Assembly (NCBI RefSeq): GCF_000203935.1
Contig: NC_008577.1
Coordinates: 4,154,001 to 4,218,000, forward strand
Reading direction: 5' to 3'
Length of the DNA: 64,000 bases
Source: Shewanella sp. ANA-3
GTDB lineage: Bacteria > Pseudomonadota > Gammaproteobacteria > Enterobacterales > Shewanellaceae
The position numbers and the translations under genes are program-made. Under the pieces are notes generated by a model. It worked only from the letters and a program-made list of their open reading frames with translations, was not told the DNA's origin and ran no database searches. Positions within the stretch are counted from its first letter, which is position 1; the number at the start of each line of letters is the position of its first letter. Below, one piece after another: positions 27,640 through 36,296 of the stretch.

Positions 27640-28128
27640 CTATTTCGACTCTGGCCGACTCAATTTGTGGATCACGTCTTGATGCTGCGGATACATGGCC
27701 AGTAAAGTTTCTTGGCTAAATAGCTCAAAGTCATCGAAGGTAAAGCCCGGGGATACCATACAGCCCACCAGCGAGAATCCATCTTGATTCATGGCCGAGC
27801 CAAAAATACAGCCCTTAGGCACTAAAAACTGCGGTCTTTCGCCCGCGGCTAAATCCAGCCCCAACTGCGCCGTGGTCAGCTCGCCCTCAGGGGAAATCAT
27901 ATAAATCGTCAGCGATTGACCCGCATGGAAATACCACATTTCATCGGCCGTGAGTCGATGAAAATGCGACACTTCGCCGGTTCGCAGTAAGAAATAAATA
28001 CTGCTCCATAGCTGACGACTCGGATCGAAGGCCGATTCTGAGCGATAGGATGAACGGTAATAACCGCCCTCAACATGCTGCTCAAGTTCTAAATACTGAA
28101 TAAAATCATCAGCCGTGCGCATACTCAT
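27640..28128 (-). CDS. Cupin protein, DUF985 family
   Basis: 162 residues. The cupin core is visible: VEGGYYRSSYRS, SSIYFLLRTGEVSHFHRLTADEMWYFHAG (metal-binding His and Glu) and LVGCMVSPGFTFDDFELF. This matches the DUF985/cupin_5 group, which resembles epimerase-like sugar-binding folds. No pathway can be read from the neighbours. Start ATG 28128. Confidence 0.82.
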   Translation of the reverse strand: MSMRTADDFIQYLELEQHVEGGYYRSSYRSESAFDPSRQLWSSIYFLLRTGEVSHFHRLTADEMWYFHAGQSLTIYMISPEGELTTAQLGLDLAAGERPQFLVPKGCIFGSAMNQDGFSLVGCMVSPGFTFDDFELFSQETLLAMYPQHQDVIHKLSRPESK

Positions 28129-28367
28129 CCCTCATTAAATTGATACGGGCTAGAGTCTACACCCTAAGTCCAATTTAATTAATCCTCTGTGCCCTGCTTG
28201 CTTCTCACCTGCCAGTCGAACATAAACACGAATACCATGTGGTTAAGGTTTGTTTTCGCCATAAAAAAAGCTAAATTCTTACCATAGACTGAATGGCGAA
28301 TGATGACATTCTTAGCAAGTGTCAAAGCCTTGAATAAGTCAGATAACCTTTGTGGGGAGCTTGTTTG

Positions 28368-29276
28368 ATGGTCAGTATTGAGCAAATGGCTTTAGTGCTG
28401 GACGCGCTACCCGATCCGGCGTTTATCCTGTCCCAAAGCGGCCGCTATGTTGCGGTGTTTGGCGGTAAAGATGCGCGTTATTACCACGACGGCAGTGGAT
28501 TAGTCGGCCTTTACCTGAGCGATGTACTCAACGACGAAAAAACCACTTACTACCTCGGTATTATTCAGCAAGCCTTAGATAGCCGTAAATTATTGATTGA
28601 GGAATATGAGCTCAGTAATAAGGATGTCAAAGGCTTACCCGATGAAGGACCATCGCAACCCATCTGGTTTGAGGGGCGCATTCAGGCGTTAGATTTTCTG
28701 GTGAATAACGAACCCGTCGTCCTCTGGGTCGCCAGTAATATTTCCAAGCGCCATAAACTGGAATTACAACTGCGACAGTTAAGCGATACCGACCAATTGA
28801 CAGGGCTCTATAACCGCCGCCGCTTAGACCGTGATTTACAACTACTCTTCGACACCTTTAGCCGCCACCGTATTCCGGCCTCGATCTTAGTCTTAGATCT
28901 GGACCACCTAAAGCGGATCAACGATCAACTGGGCCACCAAGCGGGCGATCGCGTTATCATGGCAGTCGCCGACACCTGCCAACAACAATTTCGCAAAACC
29001 GACAGCGCCTACCGTTTTGGTGGCGATGAGTTTGTGATTGCCCTGCCCGGAGTTGACCATGACCAAGCCATAGTGTTTGCCGAATACCTCTGTGACTGCT
29101 GCTTTAAGGCATTGCAGCAACTCTCTGTAAAGGGATTATTTGCCACCGTCAGCATAGGTGTCGCCAGCATAGAAGCGGGCGATAAATCCTATGAAGACAC
29201 CCTAAAACGCGCCGATGCAGCGCTCTATCAAGCCAAGCGGGATGGCAAAAACCGCGTTATCGCCAATAGTGCTTGA
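28368..29276 (+). CDS. PAS-like/GGDEF diguanylate cyclase
   Basis: 302 residues from ATG 28368 (GGGGAG 8 nt upstream). An N-terminal PAS-type sensor (about residues 1-125, starting IEQMALVLDALPDPAFILSQSG) precedes a GGDEF domain (about 140-300) with an intact GGDEF active site and an RKTD inhibitory I-site five residues before it. It should make c-di-GMP from two GTP, with product inhibition. No membrane segment, so the sensor is cytoplasmic. Single gene with a strong terminator. Confidence 0.92.
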   Translation: MVSIEQMALVLDALPDPAFILSQSGRYVAVFGGKDARYYHDGSGLVGLYLSDVLNDEKTTYYLGIIQQALDSRKLLIEEYELSNKDVKGLPDEGPSQPIWFEGRIQALDFLVNNEPVVLWVASNISKRHKLELQLRQLSDTDQLTGLYNRRRLDRDLQLLFDTFSRHRIPASILVLDLDHLKRINDQLGHQAGDRVIMAVADTCQQQFRKTDSAYRFGGDEFVIALPGVDHDQAIVFAEYLCDCCFKALQQLSVKGLFATVSIGVASIEAGDKSYEDTLKRADAALYQAKRDGKNRVIANSA

Positions 29277-29302
29277 TGCCGCATCGCCCCGACAAATCAC
29301 CA

Positions 29303-29333
29303 ATAAAAAAGCGAACCTAGGTTCGCTTTTTTT
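29303..29333. terminator. Bidirectional terminator GGDEF / YcaO genes
   Basis: Symmetrical GCGAACCTAGGTTCGC (29311-29326) between six A and seven T. Confidence 0.82.
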
Positions 29334-29360
29334 ATATACATCACACGCTTCGCGTTGCGA

Positions 29361-31547
29361 TTATTGCGCCGCTTTGGCCTTGCGGGCGGCGTGCAGTTTC
29401 TTATAGCTTTCGATTAAGCGTAAATGTGGCTCAATTCCTTCGAGCTGCATGCTGGTCTTAGTTAAACCACTGAAACGGATTTTGCCAGTAACGCTGCCGA
29501 CCACTTGTTCCATCACTTCCGCGCCAAACATGCGGGTAAAGTTATGGCTAAAGTCTTCGAGTTCAAGATCTTCATCCAGCGTCACTTCCAATACCGCGCT
29601 CATTGCTTGGAAGAACAGATTGCGCTTCACGGTATTGTCGTTAAATTGCAGGAACTCACCGACTAATTCCAGCGCCTCTTCATGCGCACCCAGTGCCAAA
29701 TAAATCAGGATCTTAAGTTCGATAATCGTCAACTTACCCCAAACGGTGTTTTCATCAAACACAATACCAATCAAAGTGCGAATATCGGTGTAGTTATCCA
29801 GCTGACTTTCCTCTAAGCGATTGACTAGATTGACCAATTGCTTAGTGCTTAAGGAATGCAGATTCAGAATATCTTCACGGTAATCCAGCGCCTTGTTGGT
29901 GTTATCCCAAATCAGGTCTTCAACTGGATAAACTTCTGAGTAATCAGGGACTAAAATACGGCAAGCCGATGCGCCTAATTCGGTAAATTCGGCAACATAC
30001 ACCTCTTTACCCAGCTCTTCTAGAATGCCGAATAAGCGGTCCGCTTCTTCTTGGTTAGTGCCGGAAAAATCCCATTCGCAGAACTCATAGTCATGCTTGC
30101 TGCTAAAGAAGCGCCAGGAGATCACACCCGTTGAGTCGATAAAGTGCTCGACAAAGTTTTCAGGCTCGCTCACCGCCATGCTGTTAAAGGTCGGTTTTGG
30201 CACATCATTTAGACCTTCGAAGCTGCGACCTTGGAGCAATTCGGTCAGGCTGCGCTCCAATGCCACTTCAAAGCTTGGGTGGGCACCAAAGGAGGCGAAT
30301 ACGCCGCCGGTTTTCGGGTTCATCAGCGTCACGCACATGACCGGGAACTGACCGCCTAAGGAGGCGTCTTTCACTACCACAGGGAAGCCCTGCTCTTCTA
30401 AGCCCTTAATGCCCGCAAGAATGCTTGGGTATTTTTCTAACACAGACATTGGCACGTCTGGCAGGACGATTTCCTGCTCGATGATTTGGCGTTTCACCGC
30501 GCGCTCGAAGATTTCAGAGAGACACTGGACTTCGGCTTCTTTGATATTGTTACCCGCGCTCATGCCATTGCTTAAGAACAGGTTTTCAATCAGGTTCGAT
30601 GGAAAATACACTGTCTCGCCATCGGATTTACGCTTGTAAGGAATCGCACAAATGCCACGGTCGCTATTGCCCGAGTTAGTGTCGATAAGATGCGAGCCAC
30701 ACAGCTCCTCATCGGGGTTATAAATCTCGAGGCAGTAGTCGTCTAACAGGCCCGCAGGCAGGACGTCGTCTTCCTCGAGGGCAAACCATTTTTCATTGGG
30801 GTAATGCACAAACTCGCTGTTAGCGATCTCAACCCCAAAGAATTGATCGTTATAGAAGAAGTTATTGTTTAAACGCTCGATAAACTCACCGAGGGCCGAG
30901 CACAATGCGCTCTCTTTGGTTGCGCCTTTGCCATTGGTAAAACACATGGGCGATGCGGCGTCACGGATATGCAGTGACCACACATTGGGCACGATATTGC
31001 GCCATGAGGAGATCTCGATCTTCATCCCCAGCTCAGCCAAAATGCTGGTCATATTGGCAATGGTCTGCTCTAGCGGTAAGTCTTTACCCAAAATATAGGT
31101 GCTGCTGTCGTCGCCTGGGTGGCCCATCAGCATGGCATTGGCGTCGGCATCGAGGTTTTCAACGGTTTCGATTCTAAATTCTGGGCCAGTCTGCACGACT
31201 TTTTTCACTGTGCAGCGGTCGATAGAGCGCAAAATACCTTCGCGATCTTTATCCGAAATATCATCGGGCAATTCGACATTGATCTGGAAAATCTGGTTGT
31301 AGCGATCTTCTGGGTCGACAATATTGTTTTGCGACAGGCGGATATTGTCCGTCGGAATATCGCGGGATTTACAATATACCTTCACAAAGTAGGCGGCGCA
31401 CAATGCCGAAGAAGCTAAGAAGTAGTCGAAGGGACTCGGCGCCGAGCCGTCGCCCTTATAACGGATGGGCTGATCGGCCGTTACCGTAAAATCGTCGAAC
31501 TTGGCTTCGAGTCTCAGGTTGTCGAGAAAATTAACTTTGATTTCCAT
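29361..31547 (-). CDS. ycaO: OsmC-YcaO fusion protein
   Basis: 728 residues from ATG 31547. Residues about 1-125 are an OsmC/Ohr-type domain (PSPFDYFLASSALCAAYFVKVYC), followed by a YcaO ATP-binding domain (about 150-570) with GKGATKESALCSALGEFIERLNN and EVQCLSEIFERAVK, and a C-terminal helical tail. YcaO proteins activate amide carbonyls with ATP; the E. coli-type protein is linked to RimO methylthiolation of ribosomal protein S12. The OsmC cysteine pair is reduced (ALCAAYF, then RCTV). The fusion may recruit a sulfur or peroxide substrate. No peptide-precursor gene is nearby. Confidence 0.9.
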   Translation of the reverse strand: MEIKVNFLDNLRLEAKFDDFTVTADQPIRYKGDGSAPSPFDYFLASSALCAAYFVKVYCKSRDIPTDNIRLSQNNIVDPEDRYNQIFQINVELPDDISDKDREGILRSIDRCTVKKVVQTGPEFRIETVENLDADANAMLMGHPGDDSSTYILGKDLPLEQTIANMTSILAELGMKIEISSWRNIVPNVWSLHIRDAASPMCFTNGKGATKESALCSALGEFIERLNNNFFYNDQFFGVEIANSEFVHYPNEKWFALEEDDVLPAGLLDDYCLEIYNPDEELCGSHLIDTNSGNSDRGICAIPYKRKSDGETVYFPSNLIENLFLSNGMSAGNNIKEAEVQCLSEIFERAVKRQIIEQEIVLPDVPMSVLEKYPSILAGIKGLEEQGFPVVVKDASLGGQFPVMCVTLMNPKTGGVFASFGAHPSFEVALERSLTELLQGRSFEGLNDVPKPTFNSMAVSEPENFVEHFIDSTGVISWRFFSSKHDYEFCEWDFSGTNQEEADRLFGILEELGKEVYVAEFTELGASACRILVPDYSEVYPVEDLIWDNTNKALDYREDILNLHSLSTKQLVNLVNRLEESQLDNYTDIRTLIGIVFDENTVWGKLTIIELKILIYLALGAHEEALELVGEFLQFNDNTVKRNLFFQAMSAVLEVTLDEDLELEDFSHNFTRMFGAEVMEQVVGSVTGKIRFSGLTKTSMQLEGIEPHLRLIESYKKLHAARKAKAAQ

Positions 31548-31765
31548 TAGAATTTTTCCACTCAATATGCTCAAACGCAGTAATCGCATTCGTTACCGCA
31601 CAGCATTGCCCTTGGGCGCTATCGTCTTGGGGGGAATTATCGGTGTTTTTCGCCCATTAGTCTTGGGTTAATTATGTTAAAAAAACACCAGCGGGATTTT
31701 TACGCCATGGGCTGCAAGCAGCAGAGTAGGATTTATTGCGGCATTCACTGTGGTTTAGCCAAGGG

Positions 31766-32008
31766 TTAATGCTCTGAACTGCCTTGCTTATCTGCCTCGC
31801 GCTTAACCAGTAAAAAGGTGAGATACATCTTTGTCGGCAGGGATAACGCCATGCCAACGGCAACGCAAACGGCGCTGATAATAATTCCCTTAACGCCCAT
31901 GGCTTCGACGGACTCATTAAAGTTATGCAGATAAATCCCAAGCATAATCAGGCACAGCCCAAGGCCAATGCAGATTTTTAACAGCGTTATCAGCCTTTGA
32001 TTAGTCAC
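31766..32008 (-). CDS. Small two-helix membrane protein
   Basis: 80 residues. Two hydrophobic segments, about residues 10-28 and 40-58, separated by NFNESVEAMGVKG, with a charged C-terminal tail (VKREADKQGSSEH). This pattern fits a small inner-membrane protein. I do not recognise a family. It lies about 220 nt downstream of the divergently transcribed region and is not obviously in an operon. Confidence 0.6.
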   Translation of the reverse strand: MTNQRLITLLKICIGLGLCLIMLGIYLHNFNESVEAMGVKGIIISAVCVAVGMALSLPTKMYLTFLLVKREADKQGSSEH

Positions 32009-32283
32009 AGTCCTGCCTTTAGTTGCGCGTCTTGATTAAGCTCAAACAAACAAGCACCGCCTATGTATAAAGATTAACTAATATAATGAGCGCATTGGCT
32101 TATTTAGGCTTTGATTAAGATCAACGAAGTTGATTCAGCCTGTCGCCCTCATCCTTAAGTCAAATACCACTTTGCAATTTTGTCGGTTACATTAGATTTT
32201 TGTTAACTTAAGCACTTAAGAGTATTGGGGATTCGTTATACTGCCCTGCAATAATAAAGCGGCTTATCCCGGAGTTGTTGAAC

Positions 32284-33948
32284 ATGTCTAATTTCAGTTT
32301 ACGTAACAAATTGCTCCTACTCGCATTGTTCCCGTTAATTCTGACCTTCATTGTACTGATGACAGTTTCCTACCATGTCGAGCAATCGGCGCTTGCCGAT
32401 GAGGTCACCACATTTAGAGAAAAGTTAATCGGTGAGCGTAAAACCCAAATCAAAGAAGCCACCCAAATCGCCGCAGGCATAGTGCAATACCAACTATCGT
32501 TAAAAGAACAGGGCAATGTTAACCAAGCCCTACGTGATATTCGCTTTGGCAGTTCGGGCTACTTCTTTCTTTATGATTCTCAAGGTAAAAACCTGTTCCA
32601 TGCGGTCATGCCCAACCTCGAGGGGCAGAATAAAATCGATATGACCGATCCCCGCGGCACCAAGATCATTGTCGGCCTGCTGAATGCCGCGAAAAACGGT
32701 GACGGTAATTTCTCGTTCTATTTCCAAAAACCCAATACCAACGAGCAAATCGAAAAAATCGGCTACTCCATGATGATCCCAGGCACAGATTGGATGCTCG
32801 GCACTGGCGCCTATATCGACGATATCGATGCCGTGGTTGAGGATTACCGCACCACAGTCACCGAGCAGATGATCGATAAGTCCTACGCGATTTTATTGAT
32901 TGCACTGTTATTAGCAGCCATTACCGCCCCCGTGATCTTAGTGACCGCCCAGCGCATGGTCACACCGATTAAAAACATGGCCGATAACTTAAACGATATC
33001 GCCAAAGGCGAAGGCGATTTAACCAAGCGCCTCGCGGTGAAGGGCGACGATGAAATAGCTCAACTTGGCCGCTCCTTCAACCTGTTTGTCGATAAACTGC
33101 AAACCATTATCGGCGATGTGGCCCATGCCACCGCTAAGGTTAAAACCGCAGCCAATGCGATTCATGACCAAACTAAAGTGATGTCGCGCCAGCTTATCAG
33201 CCATAACAATGAGACAGATCAAGTGGTGACCGCCATTACTGAGATGTCTGCCACCGCGAGTGAAGTGGCGCAAAATACCACCCAAGTGGCCGAAGCGACC
33301 CACGCCGCCACGGGCGATGTGGCCAATGCCCAGCGCTGTGTCGATGCCTCGTTAGAGGAGATTTCGGCGCTGATGGCGCAAATCAATAATGCCGCCAGCA
33401 ATATTCAATCCTTGAGTGAACAGTCGCAAAAAATTAATAGCGTGCTCTCGGTGATCGGCGGCATTGCCGAGCAAACCAACCTGCTGGCATTAAATGCCGC
33501 GATTGAAGCCGCCCGCGCTGGCGAGCAGGGTCGCGGCTTTGCCGTGGTGGCCGATGAGGTGCGTAACTTAGCCAGCCGCACTCAATCAAGCACATTAGAA
33601 ATCAACGAGATGCTATCTGAGCTGCACAAGCTGGTTAGCTTAGCGGTTAAAACCATGGAAGAGAGTCAGCAGAGCTGTATACGCTCGGTGGATTCGTCCC
33701 GCGCCATCTCCGAAAGCTTAGGCTCAGTGACCTCGGCAGTAACCGCCATCAACGATATGAGTACCCAAATTGCCACGGCGGCGACCGAGCAAAGCTCAGT
33801 GACCGAAGAAATCAACCGCAATGTGTTTGCCATTCAAGAGATTGTGAATGAGCTGCTGCACTCAAGCGAAGAGGCGGCGAGCGTGAGCCAAACCGTGTCG
33901 CAGGAAGGACTTAACCTCGGCAAACTCGTGGGCCAATTTAAGATTTAA
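32284..33948 (+). CDS. Methyl-accepting chemotaxis protein with Cache sensor
   Basis: 554 residues from ATG 32284 (GGAG 9 nt upstream). TM1 at about residues 9-28, periplasmic single-Cache sensor (about 35-185, with FGSSGYFFLYDSQGKNLFHAVMPNLEGQN in pieces), TM2 at about 198-220, HAMP (about 220-270), then a methyl-accepting domain with the conserved tip EQGRGFAVVADEVRNLA. It senses a small-molecule ligand and signals through CheW/CheA to the flagellar motor. The sCache domain suggests organic-acid ligands, but this is inference. Confidence 0.93.
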   Translation: MSNFSLRNKLLLLALFPLILTFIVLMTVSYHVEQSALADEVTTFREKLIGERKTQIKEATQIAAGIVQYQLSLKEQGNVNQALRDIRFGSSGYFFLYDSQGKNLFHAVMPNLEGQNKIDMTDPRGTKIIVGLLNAAKNGDGNFSFYFQKPNTNEQIEKIGYSMMIPGTDWMLGTGAYIDDIDAVVEDYRTTVTEQMIDKSYAILLIALLLAAITAPVILVTAQRMVTPIKNMADNLNDIAKGEGDLTKRLAVKGDDEIAQLGRSFNLFVDKLQTIIGDVAHATAKVKTAANAIHDQTKVMSRQLISHNNETDQVVTAITEMSATASEVAQNTTQVAEATHAATGDVANAQRCVDASLEEISALMAQINNAASNIQSLSEQSQKINSVLSVIGGIAEQTNLLALNAAIEAARAGEQGRGFAVVADEVRNLASRTQSSTLEINEMLSELHKLVSLAVKTMEESQQSCIRSVDSSRAISESLGSVTSAVTAINDMSTQIATAATEQSSVTEEINRNVFAIQEIVNELLHSSEEAASVSQTVSQEGLNLGKLVGQFKI

Positions 33949-34036
33949 TGCCTAAGGCGTGATATTGGCGTAAGTCGATCAAATGTTAATCGATTCAGTG
34001 TTAGTCGATTCTGTATAAATCACTATCTTTAACCAC

Positions 34037-34067
34037 CTAAGGCCTCAAGCAATTGAGGCCTTTTTCT
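34037..34067 (+). terminator. Terminator after MCP gene
   Basis: GGCCTCAA (34041-34048) / TTGAGGCC (34053-34060), 4-nt loop, then TTTTTC. Confidence 0.88.
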
Positions 34068-34125
34068 TGGGTGCTGCCTGCTAATGACCCCGCCTAAGCC
34101 CAGAATTCGGCATCAAAGCTCGGCA

Positions 34126-34515
34126 TTAGAGTTCGGCCTCGAAGCGGGCAAAGCGTGCCTCGCTCATCGTGCACTGAGTTTGCTGCATCAGTTCGCCCAA
34201 GGTAATGGCGGGGTTTTGGTTAATTAGGCGAATCAATTTTGCGCCGAGTGGTTCAAGCTTATCGGCGTGTTGTAATAAGCCGCTGTCGATCTTTTTGATC
34301 ATAAAGGCGAATTCGGCAGTATCACTCTGGGCTGTTAACTCGGCACAACAGCTTTGAATCGCGATAGCCTGCCCTGTGATGCTCCAATTTCGGGAGCGGC
34401 GCACCCGCTTAAGCTCGCAGCCATTTTGCACGGCAATCGCCTGCGCCCGCTTGACCGCCTCGCGGCCGATGCGATGGATAAGGGATGGCAAGGGAATACT
34501 AATATCATCGTGCAT
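34126..34515 (-). CDS. RRF_GI family protein
   Basis: 129 residues. The N-terminal ISIPLPSLIHRIGREAVKRAQ and CELKRVRRSRNW match the small gammaproteobacterial family labelled ribosome recycling factor-like (RRF_GI). It is not the canonical ribosome recycling factor, and its role is unknown. Basic N-terminal half suggests nucleic-acid contact. Monocistronic, divergent to the DUF3297 gene. Confidence 0.7.
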   Translation of the reverse strand: MHDDISIPLPSLIHRIGREAVKRAQAIAVQNGCELKRVRRSRNWSITGQAIAIQSCCAELTAQSDTAEFAFMIKKIDSGLLQHADKLEPLGAKLIRLINQNPAITLGELMQQTQCTMSEARFARFEAEL

Positions 34516-34791
34516 GGCAAGTTAACTATCGGGCCTTGGGTCGAATATGGTGAATAACGGGGCACGGCTATAAGTCGTAAACGTTAAGCGCAAGCCTTAA
34601 GCCAACGCCGCCAGAGTTTACCCCGCGGCGGGTGCGAACAAAAGACGATACAGGCTTATGCAACAACTCACGCTAAGTGCCACTCGCCCAAGATAGCGGC
34701 TTAGGCATCACAGACTGACAACAACAGTCCTTGAGCAAGGCGGCGGGATTGCCTACAATAACGCACTTTTTGTTCACTACAGATAACGACC

Positions 34792-35037
34792 ATGACTGAC
34801 ACAACTTCACAACCCGCATTACCGGATCGTCTTTCGGTTAACCCACGCAGCCGCCACCATGTAGCTGAAGTCTTCCAATACGATGTGGGTATCCGCGTGA
34901 ACGGTAAAGAACGTTTCGATGTCGAAGAATACTGCATCAGCGAAGGCTGGGTTAAAGTACCAAGCAAATCCTTAGACCGTCGCGGTCAACCTCTGCTGTT
35001 AACCATCAAAGGCACAGTAGAAGCATTTTACCGTTAA
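34792..35037 (+). CDS. DUF3297 protein
   Basis: 81 residues, matching the DUF3297 family (PDRLSVNPRSRHHVAEVFQYDVGIRVNGKER in pieces, WVKVPSKSLDRRGQPLLLTIKGTVEAFY). The family is sometimes mislabelled glutathione peroxidase. Small basic cytoplasmic protein without catalytic residues. It is the last housekeeping-type gene before the accessory island. Confidence 0.85.
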   Translation: MTDTTSQPALPDRLSVNPRSRHHVAEVFQYDVGIRVNGKERFDVEEYCISEGWVKVPSKSLDRRGQPLLLTIKGTVEAFYR

Positions 35038-35075
35038 GCACCCGCAGCTTAATGGATAGCAGCTTAATGGATAAT

Positions 35076-35106
35076 AAAAACGGCCAATTCGATTGGCCGT
35101 TTTTAT
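35076..35106 (+). terminator. Terminator after DUF3297 gene
   Basis: CGGCCAAT (35081-35088) / ATTGGCCG (35092-35099) stem with a TCG loop, A tract before and TTTTT after. It marks the left boundary of the island. Confidence 0.85.
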
Positions 35107-35155
35107 TTGCCCTACGTAACACCAAAGCTTCCTCCCAATACCTCTCCCCAGATAT

Positions 35156-35326
35156 TCACAAGTCATTATTTAAAATAAGCTTTTGTGATAAAACGCATTG
35201 ATTAAACCGCATAGCGCGGGTTAAAGTGTGACCACTAAGGGAAATGCAGAGCCACACTCGAACGCCACTATCGAGCACGCTATTTAAGGACAAAGCAGCC
35301 AATCTGTACCATGCCGCCTCACTCAT
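35156..35326 (-). CDS. Possible 56-residue small ORF at island edge
   Basis: ATG 35326 has an ideal ribosome-binding site (GGAGG, 5-nt spacing). The frame (MSEAAWYRLAALSLNSVLDS...) runs 56 codons to a TGA. The Ala/Leu-rich start looks coding; the rest does not resemble a known family. It may be a real small gene or the 5' remnant of a gene broken when the island entered. Confidence 0.35.
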   Translation of the reverse strand: MSEAAWYRLAALSLNSVLDSGVRVWLCISLSGHTLTRAMRFNQCVLSQKLILNNDL

Positions 35327-35634
35327 AATTGCCTCCTGATCATGACTATTCGAGATGGAAACCATAGGCATTTCCAACTCATTGATTGACATATGAACCC
35401 AAAAATAGTTTGTGCAAACATAATTGGAAACTTTCTAAACTTAGCTTAAACAGGAAGTGGATTCCGAAACAATACAAAATGGAAACTAAACATAATCCAT
35501 TTAAAATAAATAGGTAACTTGCAATCCCCCAAGAATAATAAAGAGTTGCATTCAGGCAACACCTCAAAAGCACATCTTGGGACATTTCATGTTAGGATTT
35601 TTGCTCTAATCCCGACATTTAGGATTACCAAAAT

Positions 35635-35805
35635 TTAGGAAAACTCGTTCTTAGCTCGGATGAAGCTGGTGATGAAATTCCATCGGACGGCTAGTTTTGC
35701 TTTATCCACAAAGTCCATTAAATGCATACTTATTGAAAAATCAGTGACAACACCATCTTCAATGTCAAAATATACATTACCACCCATGTTTAGCCGTAAT
35801 GACAT
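35635..35805 (-). CDS. Possible 56-residue small ORF ending the island operon
   Basis: ATG 35805, 56 codons to TAA (MSLRLNMGGNVYFDIEDGVV...VRWNFITSFIRAKNEFS). It is in the same direction as the FtsK-type operon and starts 35 nt after its last stop. The amino-acid pattern (beta-strands then a helix) looks protein-like, but no good ribosome-binding site is seen and a TGA lies two codons upstream in frame. It could be an eighth operon gene or a decayed tail. Confidence 0.35.
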   Translation of the reverse strand: MSLRLNMGGNVYFDIEDGVVTDFSISMHLMDFVDKAKLAVRWNFITSFIRAKNEFS

Positions 35806-35839
35806 AATTCAGGCATTTGGTTTATAAATCTTATACAAA

Positions 35840-36292
35840 TCACGATTTCAACAATTTAACTCCATTACCTGTTTTTTGGGCAATTGAATCAGCTTTTTTT
35901 GCCAATCCTTCACTCTCAAATATTAGCCTCTTACCACGTTTGAGTTCTTCTTCTAAGGTGCTGAACTGTACCAACGATTGGTCCACTTCCTGTTCTTGGA
36001 TAGATCTGATATGAGATGCTTTTCCTATTGCCATTTGCATTTGAAAAAATAGCATGGCAATTTTTTGCTGCAGTTCATTACATTGCCTGTTGGCATCCAA
36101 AACCGCTGATGTTGCCTCGTGAAGTGGACGAGCAAACAGTAAGTTAACTCGCTGAGCACTGTGGTCTGCCCAATGGGAACAAAAGCCCTCCCACACTGAA
36201 ACTACGTTTTCACTGTTATATTTTACGGCAAAAAATTTTTCTGCAATTTCATGCTGCTGATTTCGAAAATGATCAGGATCAAAGCCAGACAT
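35840..36292 (-). CDS. Island protein G: helical protein with W-x-D turn
   Basis: 150 residues from ATG 36292, with GGAG 7 nt upstream; the upstream gene stops 4 nt earlier. A longer start at 36313 would overlap that gene and has no ribosome-binding site. Largely helical and coiled-coil. Residues about 30-50 contain VWEGFCSHWADHSAQRV, whose W-x-D/G turn between two helices recalls the WXG100 hairpin or related small helical export proteins. No signal peptide, no membrane segment. Last firmly supported gene of the operon. Function unknown; a secreted or structural partner of the motor protein is a guess. Confidence 0.75.
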   Translation of the reverse strand: MSGFDPDHFRNQQHEIAEKFFAVKYNSENVVSVWEGFCSHWADHSAQRVNLLFARPLHEATSAVLDANRQCNELQQKIAMLFFQMQMAIGKASHIRSIQEQEVDQSLVQFSTLEEELKRGKRLIFESEGLAKKADSIAQKTGNGVKLLKS

Positions 36293-36296
36293 CGTA

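Noticed and set aside
31672..31941. 89-codon minus-strand ORF overlapping the small membrane protein gene.
   Set aside because: It is an out-of-frame shadow; the 80-residue frame at 31766-32008 has the credible two-helix membrane pattern.
35379..35585. 68-codon minus-strand ORF at the island edge with hydrophobic stretches.
   Set aside because: No ribosome-binding site, many cysteines typical of random AT-rich frames, and it overlaps the neighbouring small ORF frame.
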